This document shows, piece after piece, positions 42,268 to 50,383 of a stretch of DNA of 64,000 nt. The translations under genes were made by a program, and so were the position numbers. Origin of the DNA: Georgenia ruanii (GTDB lineage: Bacteria; Actinomycetota; Actinomycetes; Actinomycetales; Actinomycetaceae); contig NZ_VUKE01000007.1 in assembly GCF_009193175.1 (NCBI RefSeq), positions 62,001 through 126,000 on the forward strand, given 5' to 3'. Below the pieces are notes generated by a model. It did not search any database, was not told the origin of the DNA, and was given only the letters and a program-made list of their open reading frames with translations. Numbering within the stretch: position 1 is the stretch's first letter; each line of letters starts with the position of its first letter.

Positions 42268-43377
42268 TCACCGACGCGCCGGTGCCGTCGCCGCGCGGAC
42301 CGGCCGGTGCGCCGCGATGTGCCGCGCCACGTACTCGCCGTCGCGCCCGGCGCCCAGGATGAGCATCGAGGCGTACGCGTACTGGAACGGCAGGCCGGCG
42401 AAGTACAGCCCCGGCACGCCGTCGACCACGCCGCGGTGGTGGCGCGGGTAGCCGGTCTCGTCGAGCGGCGCCGGCTCCACCCACCGGAAGTCCTCCCGGT
42501 ACCCGGTGCACCACAGCACGTTGCGGACGTCGAGGACGCGCCCGTCGTCCAGGAGCGGCAGCCCGCCGCGGGTGCCGACAGTGCGGGCCGACGTCATCTC
42601 CACGCCGGCCTCGGCGAGGTGACGGCGCTTGACGCGGATCAGCGGCGCGGCGCCGCCGCGGCGCACCTCGGGCGCCATCTTCCGCCCGATCGGGGTGCGC
42701 AGCGTCAGCACGTGCCGGAACACGATCGGGATGACGACGTTTGCCAGCCGCGCGGAGGGGCGCCCGAGCGTGTACGGCACCTCCCCGTGGGTTCGACCGG
42801 AGAGCACGGTGCGGTGGCCGGCCGCCAGCTCCAGCGCGAGGTCGGCGCCGGAGTGGGAGGCGCCGACGACGAGGCACGGGCCGTCCTGGAGCTGGCCGGG
42901 GTTGCGGTACCCGGAGGAGTGGATCTGGACGATGCGGGGGTCGAGGTCGGCGGCGAAGTTCGGCACGTGCGGGCGCTTGTGCGCGCCGGTAGCCACGACC
43001 ACCTGGTCGGCCTCGACCGCCCCGCCGTCGTCGGTGGTCACCGTGAACCCGCCGCCCGGGCGGCCCGCGACCCGCTCGACATGCACGCCGGTGCGGACCG
43101 GCAGGTCCGCCGCGGCGACGTACGCCTCCAGGAAGTCGCCCATGGCGGCGCCGGTGGGATAGGTGTCCCGCGGCGCCGGGAAGGCCATCCCCGGCAGCCC
43201 GTCGCTCTGCGCCGGCGAGAAGAGCAGGAGCGAGTCGTACCGCTCCCGCCACACGTCGCCCACCCGGGCGCGGCCCTCGAGCACCAGCACGGGCACGCCG
43301 CGCCGGCGCAGGTGGTACGCCGTGACCAGGCCGGCCTGCCCGGCGCCGATGATGACCGTCTCGACCTGCTCGCTCAT
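42268..43377 (-). CDS. Flavin-containing monooxygenase-like FAD/NAD(P)-binding protein
   Basis: 369 residues. The FAD Rossmann motif is GAGQAG (11-16) and the NADPH one is GASHSG near residue 173, with RVGDVWRERYDSLLLFSPAQ and VVVATGAHKRPHVP typical of flavin monooxygenases; the last part has GVPGLYFAGLPFQYAYAS. The substrate is unknown. GGGAGGGAC precedes ATG 43377. A 7-bp hairpin (43391-43406) stands in the leader next to the ribosome site. Downstream of the LuxR gene on the same strand. Confidence 0.87.
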   Translation of the reverse strand: MSEQVETVIIGAGQAGLVTAYHLRRRGVPVLVLEGRARVGDVWRERYDSLLLFSPAQSDGLPGMAFPAPRDTYPTGAAMGDFLEAYVAAADLPVRTGVHVERVAGRPGGGFTVTTDDGGAVEADQVVVATGAHKRPHVPNFAADLDPRIVQIHSSGYRNPGQLQDGPCLVVGASHSGADLALELAAGHRTVLSGRTHGEVPYTLGRPSARLANVVIPIVFRHVLTLRTPIGRKMAPEVRRGGAAPLIRVKRRHLAEAGVEMTSARTVGTRGGLPLLDDGRVLDVRNVLWCTGYREDFRWVEPAPLDETGYPRHHRGVVDGVPGLYFAGLPFQYAYASMLILGAGRDGEYVARHIAAHRPVRAATAPARR

Positions 43378-43520
43378 GGGTGTCCCTCCCGGCCCCGGTC
43401 GGGGCCTCCACCCACGACGCTAGGTTCGGGCCGGTGGGACGACGTCGGGCGGCCTACCCATCCGCCCGCGAGCGCCATGGGTAGTTCTGTGCAGGCGGGC
43501 AACCTCGCTCGCCAGGGCCC

Positions 43521-45149
43521 TCACACCAGGTGGCGCTCGTAGGCGTACGCCGTGGCGGCGGCCCGCGAGGGCAGGTCGAGCTTGGTGAAGATGTTGCTCA
43601 GGTGCCGGGCCACGGTCTTCTCGCTGAGGAAGAGCTCGGCGGCGATGGCGCGGTTGGTCCGCCCCGTCGCCACGAGCCGCAGCACCTCGACCTCGCGGGG
43701 TGTGAGCCCGCCGGGCGCGAGGGGCGCCTGCCGGCTCAGTGCCTCGACCCGCGTGAGGTCCTGGGGAGCGCCGAGCTGGGCGAACGCCCAGCGGGCGGCG
43801 TCGAGCTCGAGCTGGGCGGCGTCCTCGTCCCCGGTGGCCCGGTACGCCTTGCCCATGGCCGCCCGGGTCCGCGCCGCCTCGTACGGCACTCCCAGGTCCT
43901 GCCACAGTCCCCAGGCGCGGCGCAGCTCCGCGAGCGCCGCGTCGGGCCGGCCCTCGGCGAGCAGCACCGTCCCGTCCGCCCCGGCGGCCACGGCGTGGAG
44001 CCAGGGGTTGTCGCGCCGGGCCGCCATGTCGGCCAGCTCCCCCGCGGCCCGCCGGGCCTGCCTGACGTCCCCGGCTGTGAGCAGGACCTCGACGACGGCG
44101 GGCAGCACCCGGCACCGGGCCAGGGAGTGCGGCGCGCCGTCGAGCACGCGCCGGACGGCGACGGCCGCATCCTGCACCCGGCCCTGCTCGACGCGCAGCA
44201 GCGCCAGGCCGGGCTGCGGCTCCTCCCCCAGCTGGTTGGCGCGCAGGTAGGCAGTCTCGGCCTCGTCGAGCCGCCCGAGCAGGCGCAGGATCTCGGCCTG
44301 CTGGTACACCGCCCGGCCCAGCTCGGGCTGGGGCGGGTCGGTGAGGCGCTCGACGGCGCGCTCGGCCTCCGCCAGGGCGTCGGGCCAGTCCCCGTGGGCG
44401 AGCATGATGTGCGCGCGGTTGATGAGGCACTCGCCCCGGAAGGGCACGAGATCGGGCTGCCGCTCGCACCACCGGCTCAGCGCGGCCGTCCACTCGCGGG
44501 CCCGGGGCAGGTCGAACGTCTCCCGGCACACCCCGATCACGGCGCAGTAGACGATGCCCGACGGGATCTCCGAGACCTGCCCCGCGGTGACGTCCACCAT
44601 GACCTCGTCGAGCAGCGCGGACCCCTCGGCCAGGCTGCCGAGCAGCACGCGCGTGCCGCCGATCCCCAGGCGTGCCAGCGCCAGGAGGTCGGGGTCGCGC
44701 CACCGCAGCCCCACCTCGCGCGCCGCGACGAAGCCCTCGAGGGCCTCGGCGTAGGCCCCCGTGCGCATCGCCCGCAGGGCCTCCGGGAGCCGGAGGTACC
44801 CACGGATGACGCCGTCGGCGGGGCCGTCCTCGGCGACGCGGGCGGCGCGGGCGAACCAGCCGTTGCCCTGCGCGGGGCCGCCGTGGCCGACGAGGATCAT
44901 CCCGGCCCAGAAGGCGCACCGGGCCGCGTCCTCGACGTCGCCCTGCTCGAGGTAGGCGTGGTGCGCGCGGCCGAAGAGGTCGCTGCCCTCGACGTCGCGG
45001 GCGAGCAGCACCGCCGCGGTGGCCAGCCGGGCGAGGTCGTCGGCGGAGAGCGGGTCGGCCCGGTCGGCGGCGGTCAGGCGCGCGTAGGCCTCCGTCCACC
45101 GCTGCTGCGCGAAGGACGCCCTCCCCTGGTCCAGCAGCTGCACGCTCAT
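43521..45149 (-). CDS. LuxR family regulator with TPR-like N-terminus
   Basis: 542 residues. The C-terminal LuxR helix-turn-helix (about 478-540) has GLTPREVEVLRLVATGRTNRAIAAELFLSEKTVARHLSNIFTKLDL in pieces. The first 460 residues are helical repeats (tetratricopeptide-like, for example DADRILE-free pattern ARLTAADRADPLSADDLARLATAAVLL), with no ATPase domain. It is likely the regulator of the flavin monooxygenase gene 143 bases downstream. ATG 45149 follows GGGAG; the open frame upstream has no homology. Confidence 0.88.
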   Translation of the reverse strand: MSVQLLDQGRASFAQQRWTEAYARLTAADRADPLSADDLARLATAAVLLARDVEGSDLFGRAHHAYLEQGDVEDAARCAFWAGMILVGHGGPAQGNGWFARAARVAEDGPADGVIRGYLRLPEALRAMRTGAYAEALEGFVAAREVGLRWRDPDLLALARLGIGGTRVLLGSLAEGSALLDEVMVDVTAGQVSEIPSGIVYCAVIGVCRETFDLPRAREWTAALSRWCERQPDLVPFRGECLINRAHIMLAHGDWPDALAEAERAVERLTDPPQPELGRAVYQQAEILRLLGRLDEAETAYLRANQLGEEPQPGLALLRVEQGRVQDAAVAVRRVLDGAPHSLARCRVLPAVVEVLLTAGDVRQARRAAGELADMAARRDNPWLHAVAAGADGTVLLAEGRPDAALAELRRAWGLWQDLGVPYEAARTRAAMGKAYRATGDEDAAQLELDAARWAFAQLGAPQDLTRVEALSRQAPLAPGGLTPREVEVLRLVATGRTNRAIAAELFLSEKTVARHLSNIFTKLDLPSRAAATAYAYERHLV

Positions 45150-45254
45150 GCCGCTCCCGTGCGGGCCGGGGCGGAGCAGGCGCGGCCCGTCAGCGACGAG
45201 GCTACTCCCCGGCGCCGTCGGGCATGCCCGGGCCCCGGCCGACGTTGAGGGGTC

Positions 45255-46193
45255 ATGATCGATCCGCGCGGTGTGGATCCGCTCGACGCCTACTCCCAGG
45301 TGGTCACCACGGTGGCCGCCGCCCTGCAGCCCTCGGTGCTGTCGGTGCTGGTCCGCAGCCGGCGCGGCGGCGGCGCCGGCTCCGCCGTAGCGTTCACCGA
45401 CGACGGGCTCCTGCTCACCAGCGCGCACGTCGTCGACGGCGTCAGCGGCGGCGGCGTCATCGGAGCGGACGGCGAGGAGGCACCCTTCGAGGTCCTCGGC
45501 TCCGACCGGCTCTCCGAGCTCGCCGTCCTGCGCACCCGTGGGCGCCTCGCCCCCGCCGCCGAGCTCGGCGACGCGGACCGGCTCCGGGTCGGGCAGCTCG
45601 TCGTCGCCGTCGGCAACCCCATGGGGTTCGCCGGTTCGGTGACCGCCGGGGTGGTCAGCGCCCTGGGTCGCTCGCTGCCGGTGCGCACCAACCTCGGCGC
45701 CCACTCGATCGACGACGTCATCCAGACCGACGCCGCCCTCAACCCGGGCAACAGCGGCGGCGCGCTGGCCGACGCCACCGCCACCGTCGTCGGCGTGAAC
45801 ACCGCCGTGGCGGGCATCGGGCTCGGGCTGGCCGTGCCGGTCAACTCCACCACTCGCCGGATCCTCACCGAGCTGGTGAGCACCGGGAAGGTGCGGCGCG
45901 CCTGGCTGGGCATCGCGGGGGCGGCCATGGCGATCCCGCCCACGCTGGCCGAGCGGCTGGGCCGGCGTACCGGGCTGCGCGTGGCCGAGGTCGTGCCGGG
46001 CAGCCCGGCCGCCGCGGCGGGAATCTTCCTGGGCGACATCGTCATCGCCTCGGGCGAGACCCCGGTGCGCTCGCCGCAGGACCTGCAGCGGCTCATGCTG
46101 AGCACCGCCGTCGGACGCCCGTTCCCGGTGACGGTCTACCGCCGCGGGGCGCTGGTCGACGTCGTCGCCACCCTGGCCGAGCTCGTCGCCTGA
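45255..46193 (+). CDS. HtrA/DegP-like serine protease with PDZ domain (catalytic Asp changed)
   Basis: 312 residues, trypsin-like domain 1-205 and PDZ domain about 210-305. The catalytic His (TSAHVV) and Ser (NPGNSGGAL) are present, but the expected Asp in SDLAVL reads SELAVL, so the triad has Glu in that place. No signal peptide or membrane helix is seen, so the protein should be cytoplasmic, unlike classic HtrA. The ATG has GAGGGG only two bases upstream, which is tight. It diverges from the LuxR gene. Confidence 0.86.
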   Translation: MIDPRGVDPLDAYSQVVTTVAAALQPSVLSVLVRSRRGGGAGSAVAFTDDGLLLTSAHVVDGVSGGGVIGADGEEAPFEVLGSDRLSELAVLRTRGRLAPAAELGDADRLRVGQLVVAVGNPMGFAGSVTAGVVSALGRSLPVRTNLGAHSIDDVIQTDAALNPGNSGGALADATATVVGVNTAVAGIGLGLAVPVNSTTRRILTELVSTGKVRRAWLGIAGAAMAIPPTLAERLGRRTGLRVAEVVPGSPAAAAGIFLGDIVIASGETPVRSPQDLQRLMLSTAVGRPFPVTVYRRGALVDVVATLAELVA

Positions 46194-46204
46194 CCGGGTG
46201 GGCG

Positions 46205-46582
46205 CTAGTACCCGCGCAGGCGCTCCAGCGCGCGGCGCTCGCGCTTGGTAGGCCGGCCCGTCCCCCGGGCCCGCTGCGCCACGACGCCCCGCGCCAGGGG
46301 CGGCGGGGGCGGCGGGCTCTCGTCGAGCAGCGCCTCGGCGGCCACGGGCGCGCCGACGCGCTTGACGAGGACGCGGCGGACGACGACGACGCGCTCCCGC
46401 TCGCCGCCGCGCACGACCACCCGGTCGCCGACCTTGACGGCGGTGGCCGGCTTGGCCCGGTCGCCGTTGACCCGGACGTGCCCCGCCTTGCAGGCCGACG
46501 TCGCCTGGGACCGGCTCTTGAACAGCCGCACGGCCCAGAGCCAGCTGTCCACGCGCGCCTCCGGCGCCTCGGTCACGGTCAC
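46205..46582 (-). CDS. S4 domain RNA-binding protein, HslR-like
   Basis: 125 residues. The S4 domain is at the start: ARVDSWLWAVRLFKSRSQATSACKAGHVRVNGDRAKPATAVKVGD in pieces, with the paired Arg/Lys residues for RNA. The C-terminus has a proline run (PPPPPP) and a basic tail. HslR-type proteins bind stalled 50S subunits. GTG 46582 has TAGGGT six bases upstream and is probably leaderless. Confidence 0.92.
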   Translation of the reverse strand: MTVTEAPEARVDSWLWAVRLFKSRSQATSACKAGHVRVNGDRAKPATAVKVGDRVVVRGGERERVVVVRRVLVKRVGAPVAAEALLDESPPPPPPLARGVVAQRARGTGRPTKRERRALERLRGY

Positions 46583-46588
46583 GCCACG

Positions 46589-46594
46589 ACCCTA
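46589..46594 (-). promoter_or_regulatory. -10 of the S4-domain gene, leaderless
   Basis: TAGGGT on minus, six bases before GTG 46582. Confidence 0.55.
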
Positions 46595-46647
46595 CGACGC
46601 CCTCGCCCGGCGGTCGGCACGGACCCTCGGTCGGCACGGCGACAGGC

Positions 46648-46743
46648 CGCGCGCCCGGCGGCGCGGGTTTCGCCCCGACCGCGCGCCCCGCGGTGCGGGT
46701 TTCGCCTCGACCGCACGCCCCGCGGTGCACGTTTCGCCTCGGC
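46648..46743. repeat. 32-bp tandem repeat, three units
   Basis: Three 32-base units (46648, 46680 and 46712), each with GTTTCGCC near its end and a GCG(C)CC block; the units differ at a few bases. The gap also has a 12-bp CGGTCGGCACGG direct repeat around 46611-46640. It lies 25 bases past the HrpB gene 3' end. Confidence 0.85.
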
Positions 46744-46768
46744 CGCCGCGGCGGCGATGCCCAGAGCC

Positions 46769-49276
46769 TCAGTCCCGGCGGCGCCGCCCGGCGCCGCGGA
46801 CCGCCTCGGCGGTCAGCGGGTCCTCCGGCCAGGCGTGCTTGGGGTAGCGCCCGCGCAGCTCGGCGCGCACCTGCGAATACCCGGTGCGCCAGAACGAGGC
46901 GAGGTCGGTGGTGACGGCGGCGGGGCGCCGGGCGGGCGAGAGCAGATGCAGCACGAGCGGCACGCGGCCGCCTGCGATCCGCGGGGTCTCGTGCCAGCCG
47001 AACACCTCCTGGAGGCGGACGGCGAGCACCGGCTGGTCGGGGCCGTAGTCGACACGCACCTGCGTGCCGCTGGGCACGGTCACCCGCTCCGGGGCCAGCT
47101 CGTCGAGCCGGGCTGCCGCCGGCCACGGCAGCAGCCGGCGCAGCGCCTGCAGCACGTCGAGGCGCCCGAGGTCCGGCGCGCGCCGCACGCGCGCCAGGTC
47201 CGGGCCGAGCCAGGCCCCCACCCCCGCGAGCAGCGCCTGCTCGGACACCTCCGGCCACGGCTCGCCGAGCGCCCGGTGCAGGAACGCCAGCCGCTCACGC
47301 AGCGCGGTCGCGGCGGGCGTCCACGGCAGCGCGGCGAGGCCGTCCTGGGCCAGGCCGTCGCGCACCGCGGCCGCCACGAGCGCCGGGTCCGGGTCGGCGA
47401 CCGGCGCGGAGGACAGCTCGACCGCCCCGAGCCACCGCCCCCGCCGGGCCACCACCGCGCCGTCGACCCAGGTGACGCTCTCCCCCTCGTGCACCAGGGC
47501 CGGCGCCGACTCCACCGCGACGCTCTCGTCGATCGGCGCGGCGGAGCGGATCGTGGCGTCGCGGCGTCCGGCGCCCCGGTCGGCGTCGGCGACCGCGAGC
47601 CAGGCCGTCCCGGCCAGCGGCGAGCCCGGCGGCAGCGCGGCCCCGGTGCCCGAGGTCATGAGGTAGGTGCTGCCTCCGGGGCGGCGCCGGGCGATGCGGT
47701 CGGGGTGGGCGAGGGCGACGACGGCGCCGACGGCGAGGTCCTCGGGCAGGTCGGGGCCGGCTGGCGCGGCCGTGCCCTCGGGCAGCGCCGCCCGCAGCCG
47801 GCGCGCCTCCGCCGCCCACGCCGAGGCGTCCGGCCCGCCCCGGCGCACGTCGCGCAGCGCCGCGACCAGGTCCGCGCCCGGGGCGCGGGCGTCGACGGAC
47901 AGCAGGGCGACCACCTCGGCGGCCCGCCGCGCCCCTACCACCGCGGCGCCGTCGAGCAGCGCCCGGGCCAGGCGCGGATCGGCGCCGACGGCGGAGATGA
48001 GGCGGCCACGCGCGGTGACGGTGCCGTCGGGGCCCACCGCGCCCAGACCGGCGAGGGTCTCTCGGGCGGCGCTCATCGCCGCGACCGGCGGCGGGTCCGG
48101 CAGGGTAAGGCCCGCGCCGCCGGGACTGCCCCAGCAGGCCAGCTCGAGCGCGAAGGCGGTGAGGTCGGCGGTGGCGATCTCGGGCTGGGCGTGCCCGGGC
48201 AGGCGCGCGTGGTCCGCCTCCGACCAGCACCGGTACACCGCGCCCGGAGCCTCCCGGCCGGCCCGCCCCGCCCGCTGCTCGGCCGCCGCCCGGCTCACCC
48301 TGAGCGTCACCAGCCCGGCCAGCCCGCGGCGGTGGTCGGTGCGCGGTTCCCGGGAGAACCCCGCGTCGACGACCACCCGCACGCCGGGCACCGTCAGGGA
48401 CGACTCGGCCACCGCCGTCGAGACGACCACCCGGCGCCGCCGGCCCTCCGTCAGGGCCAGGTCCTGCTCCCGGTGGGGCAGCCGCCCGTGCAGCGGGCGC
48501 ACGTCCGCGTCCACCCCGGCGAGCCGGCGCGCCACGGCGGCCACCTCCCCCGCACCGGGCACGAAGACGAGGACGTCGCCGGCACGCTCGCCGAGGGCCC
48601 GGCGGGTCGTGGCCGCGACGTGGTCGAGGAAGGCGGGCGTGACGCCGCGCACGTCGGTGCGCGGCGCGTCCGGCGGGCACCAGACCACCTCCACCGGGTG
48701 CAGCACCCCGGGGATCTCGACCACCGGCGCCGGCGCGGGGCCGCCGACCAGCGCGGCGACCCGTTCGGCCGCCACCGTCGCCGACATGGCCACCAGCGGG
48801 AGGTCCGCGCGCAGGTTCTCGCGGACGTCGACGAGCAGGGCGAGCACGAGGTCGGCGTCGAGGTGGCGCTCGTGGACCTCGTCGAGGACGACGGCACCCA
48901 CGCCGGGCAGGTCGGGGTCTCGCTGCAGCCGGCGCAGCAGGACCCCGGTGGTGACGACCTCCACCCGGGTGGCGGCGCTGCGCCGTCGTTCCCCGCGCAC
49001 CGCGTAGCCGACGGTGCGGCCCACCGGCTCGCCCAGCAGCGCCGCGAGGCGGCGGGCCGCCGCCCGCGCCGCGAGCCGCCGGGGCTGGGTGACCACGACC
49101 GTGCCGCCCACCGCCGCCGCGAGCGCCGGCGGGACCAGGGTGGTCTTGCCGGTGCCCGGCGGGGCCTGGATCACCGCCGCGCCGTGGTCGCGCACGGCCC
49201 GCACCACCTCCGGCAGACCGGCACGGACGGGCAGGTCGGGCGGGTCGGCGAGCAGCCGGGCGAGCGGGTCGGGCAC
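46769..49276 (-). CDS. hrpB: ATP-dependent helicase HrpB
   Basis: 835 residues, DEAH-type helicase. The Walker A is APPGTGKTT (about 38-46), the Walker B is DEVH, motif III is SAT, and motif VI reads EQRAGRAGR; the C-terminal HrpB-specific domain follows. It unwinds nucleic acid with ATP; the exact role in bacteria is unclear. GTG 49276 begins directly before the conserved start PDPLARLLADPPDLPV; the frame is open much further upstream but overlaps other genes there. Confidence 0.92.
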   Translation of the reverse strand: MPDPLARLLADPPDLPVRAGLPEVVRAVRDHGAAVIQAPPGTGKTTLVPPALAAAVGGTVVVTQPRRLAARAAARRLAALLGEPVGRTVGYAVRGERRRSAATRVEVVTTGVLLRRLQRDPDLPGVGAVVLDEVHERHLDADLVLALLVDVRENLRADLPLVAMSATVAAERVAALVGGPAPAPVVEIPGVLHPVEVVWCPPDAPRTDVRGVTPAFLDHVAATTRRALGERAGDVLVFVPGAGEVAAVARRLAGVDADVRPLHGRLPHREQDLALTEGRRRRVVVSTAVAESSLTVPGVRVVVDAGFSREPRTDHRRGLAGLVTLRVSRAAAEQRAGRAGREAPGAVYRCWSEADHARLPGHAQPEIATADLTAFALELACWGSPGGAGLTLPDPPPVAAMSAARETLAGLGAVGPDGTVTARGRLISAVGADPRLARALLDGAAVVGARRAAEVVALLSVDARAPGADLVAALRDVRRGGPDASAWAAEARRLRAALPEGTAAPAGPDLPEDLAVGAVVALAHPDRIARRRPGGSTYLMTSGTGAALPPGSPLAGTAWLAVADADRGAGRRDATIRSAAPIDESVAVESAPALVHEGESVTWVDGAVVARRGRWLGAVELSSAPVADPDPALVAAAVRDGLAQDGLAALPWTPAATALRERLAFLHRALGEPWPEVSEQALLAGVGAWLGPDLARVRRAPDLGRLDVLQALRRLLPWPAAARLDELAPERVTVPSGTQVRVDYGPDQPVLAVRLQEVFGWHETPRIAGGRVPLVLHLLSPARRPAAVTTDLASFWRTGYSQVRAELRGRYPKHAWPEDPLTAEAVRGAGRRRRD

Positions 49277-49408
49277 GCCTGGCAGTCTGCCGCAGCCGGC
49301 GGCGCGGGTCGGGCCGGCGTCCGGACCGGCGCGGCGCTCGTCGTCCCGGCGGCCGGTCCCTGTGGGAATGCACGGCCCGAGGGGGCTGATGCTGTGCGGC
49401 AGCCACCC

Positions 49409-49437
49409 TTGACGGTCCCTGGGAGCAGCCTTAGCGT
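49409..49437 (+). promoter_or_regulatory. Promoter of the VOC-family gene
   Basis: TTGACG and TAGCGT with a 17-base spacer: a good sigma-70-type -35/-10 pair. Transcription is expected near 49444. Confidence 0.65.
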
Positions 49438-49446
49438 CGTGCTGCT

Positions 49447-49469
49447 GATCGACCGACGGTCGTTCGATC
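49447..49469. promoter_or_regulatory. Imperfect inverted repeat in the VOC gene leader
   Basis: GATCGACCGAC and GTCGTTCGATC form a 23-base dyad with one mismatched pair and a single central base. It begins at the expected transcription start, so a repressor site is plausible. Confidence 0.45.
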
Positions 49470-49486
49470 AAGCCCTGGAGGCCGCC

Positions 49487-49867
49487 ATGCTCTCCGCCTA
49501 CAACCCGGTTCCCACGCTCGCGGTCAAGGACCTGGACGCCGCTCGCAAGTTCTACGAGGACACCCTGGGCCTGACCCCCTCGGAGGAGTCGATGCCGGAC
49601 GGGGTGATGTACACCGCCGGCTCGGGGCAGGTGTTCGTCTACCCCTCCGCCTACGCCGGCACCAACAAGGCCACCGCCGTCTCCTTCGACGTGCCCACCG
49701 AGAAGTTCGACGAGGAGATCTCGGCGCTGCGCGGCAAGGTCGACTTCCAGACCTTCGACCTGCCCGGCGCGACGTGGGAGGACGGCGTCGCCCGGAACGA
49801 CGAGATGAGGTCCGTCTGGTTCGCCGACCCGGACGGCAACATCCTCAACATCACCGTCCGGCTGTAG
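49487..49867 (+). CDS. VOC (glyoxalase/bleomycin resistance-like) family protein
   Basis: 126 residues, paired beta-alpha-beta repeats (VKDLDAARKFYEDTLGLTPSEES, SVWFADPDGNILNITVRL). The usual VOC metal ligands are not all clear: the N-terminal position near the first strand has no His, and only C-terminal Glu/Asp candidates are seen. It may bind a small substrate without metal. GGAGG five bases upstream supports ATG 49487. Confidence 0.85.
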   Translation: MLSAYNPVPTLAVKDLDAARKFYEDTLGLTPSEESMPDGVMYTAGSGQVFVYPSAYAGTNKATAVSFDVPTEKFDEEISALRGKVDFQTFDLPGATWEDGVARNDEMRSVWFADPDGNILNITVRL

Positions 49868-49885
49868 GCGGCGCGCCGGACCGCC

Positions 49886-50374
49886 GTGCCCAGCCGCCTC
49901 GCCTTCGCGGCGCTGAACGCCGTGCACCGCACGCTCCAGCGCGTCAGCCGGGGGCGGCTGGGGTGGCGGGTGGCGCGGATGGCCGTCGTCGAGCTCACCA
50001 CGACCGGCCGGCGCTCGGGCCGGCCGCACACCGTGCTGCTCACCGTCCCGCTGCGGGTGGAGGGCAACCCGGTGCTGGTCGCCTCCCGCGGCGGCGACGA
50101 CCGGCCGCCCGACTGGCTGCTCAACCTCCAGGCCGACCCCGTCGTGCGCGTGCGCGAGGGCCGCGTCCCCCGGCGCGACGGCGCGGGGGTAGGGAATGGC
50201 GCGGGCGGCCGGCGGGTGCGTGCCCGGGTGGCGACGGCGGCGGAGCGGGCCGCCTGGTGGCCCCTCATCACCGCGACCTACGCCGGCTACCGCGCCTACC
50301 AGGAGCGCACGGCACGCGAGATCGCGCTCGTGGTGCTGGAGCCGGAGGGGCCGGGGCGGGTCGGCGGTGACTAG
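49886..50374 (+). CDS. Deazaflavin (F420)-dependent nitroreductase family (DUF385) protein
   Basis: 162 residues. The cofactor stretch SRGGDDRPPDWLLNLQADPVVRV has the GxxxxPxWxxNLxxxP pattern of F420-binding Ddn-like proteins. A Gly-rich insert (RRDGAGVGNGAGGR) sits at about 96-109. The substrate is unknown. GTG 49886 lies 18 bases after the VOC stop, so the two may be cotranscribed. Its TAG stop also forms the first bases of the nhaA -10 box. Confidence 0.88.
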   Translation: MPSRLAFAALNAVHRTLQRVSRGRLGWRVARMAVVELTTTGRRSGRPHTVLLTVPLRVEGNPVLVASRGGDDRPPDWLLNLQADPVVRVREGRVPRRDGAGVGNGAGGRRVRARVATAAERAAWWPLITATYAGYRAYQERTAREIALVVLEPEGPGRVGGD

Positions 50375-50377
50375 CCT
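50372..50377 (+). promoter_or_regulatory. -10 of the NhaA-fusion gene, overlaps the upstream stop codon
   Basis: TAGCCT six bases before GTG 50384. Its first three bases are the TAG stop of the DUF385 gene. Confidence 0.6.
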
Positions 50378-50383
50378 GTCCGG

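Noticed and set aside
45224-49486. Plus-strand open frame continuing upstream of the VOC gene
   Set aside because: It overlaps HrpB and other genes in the wrong frame; only the last 127 codons (VOC protein, with GGAGG before ATG 49487) are real.
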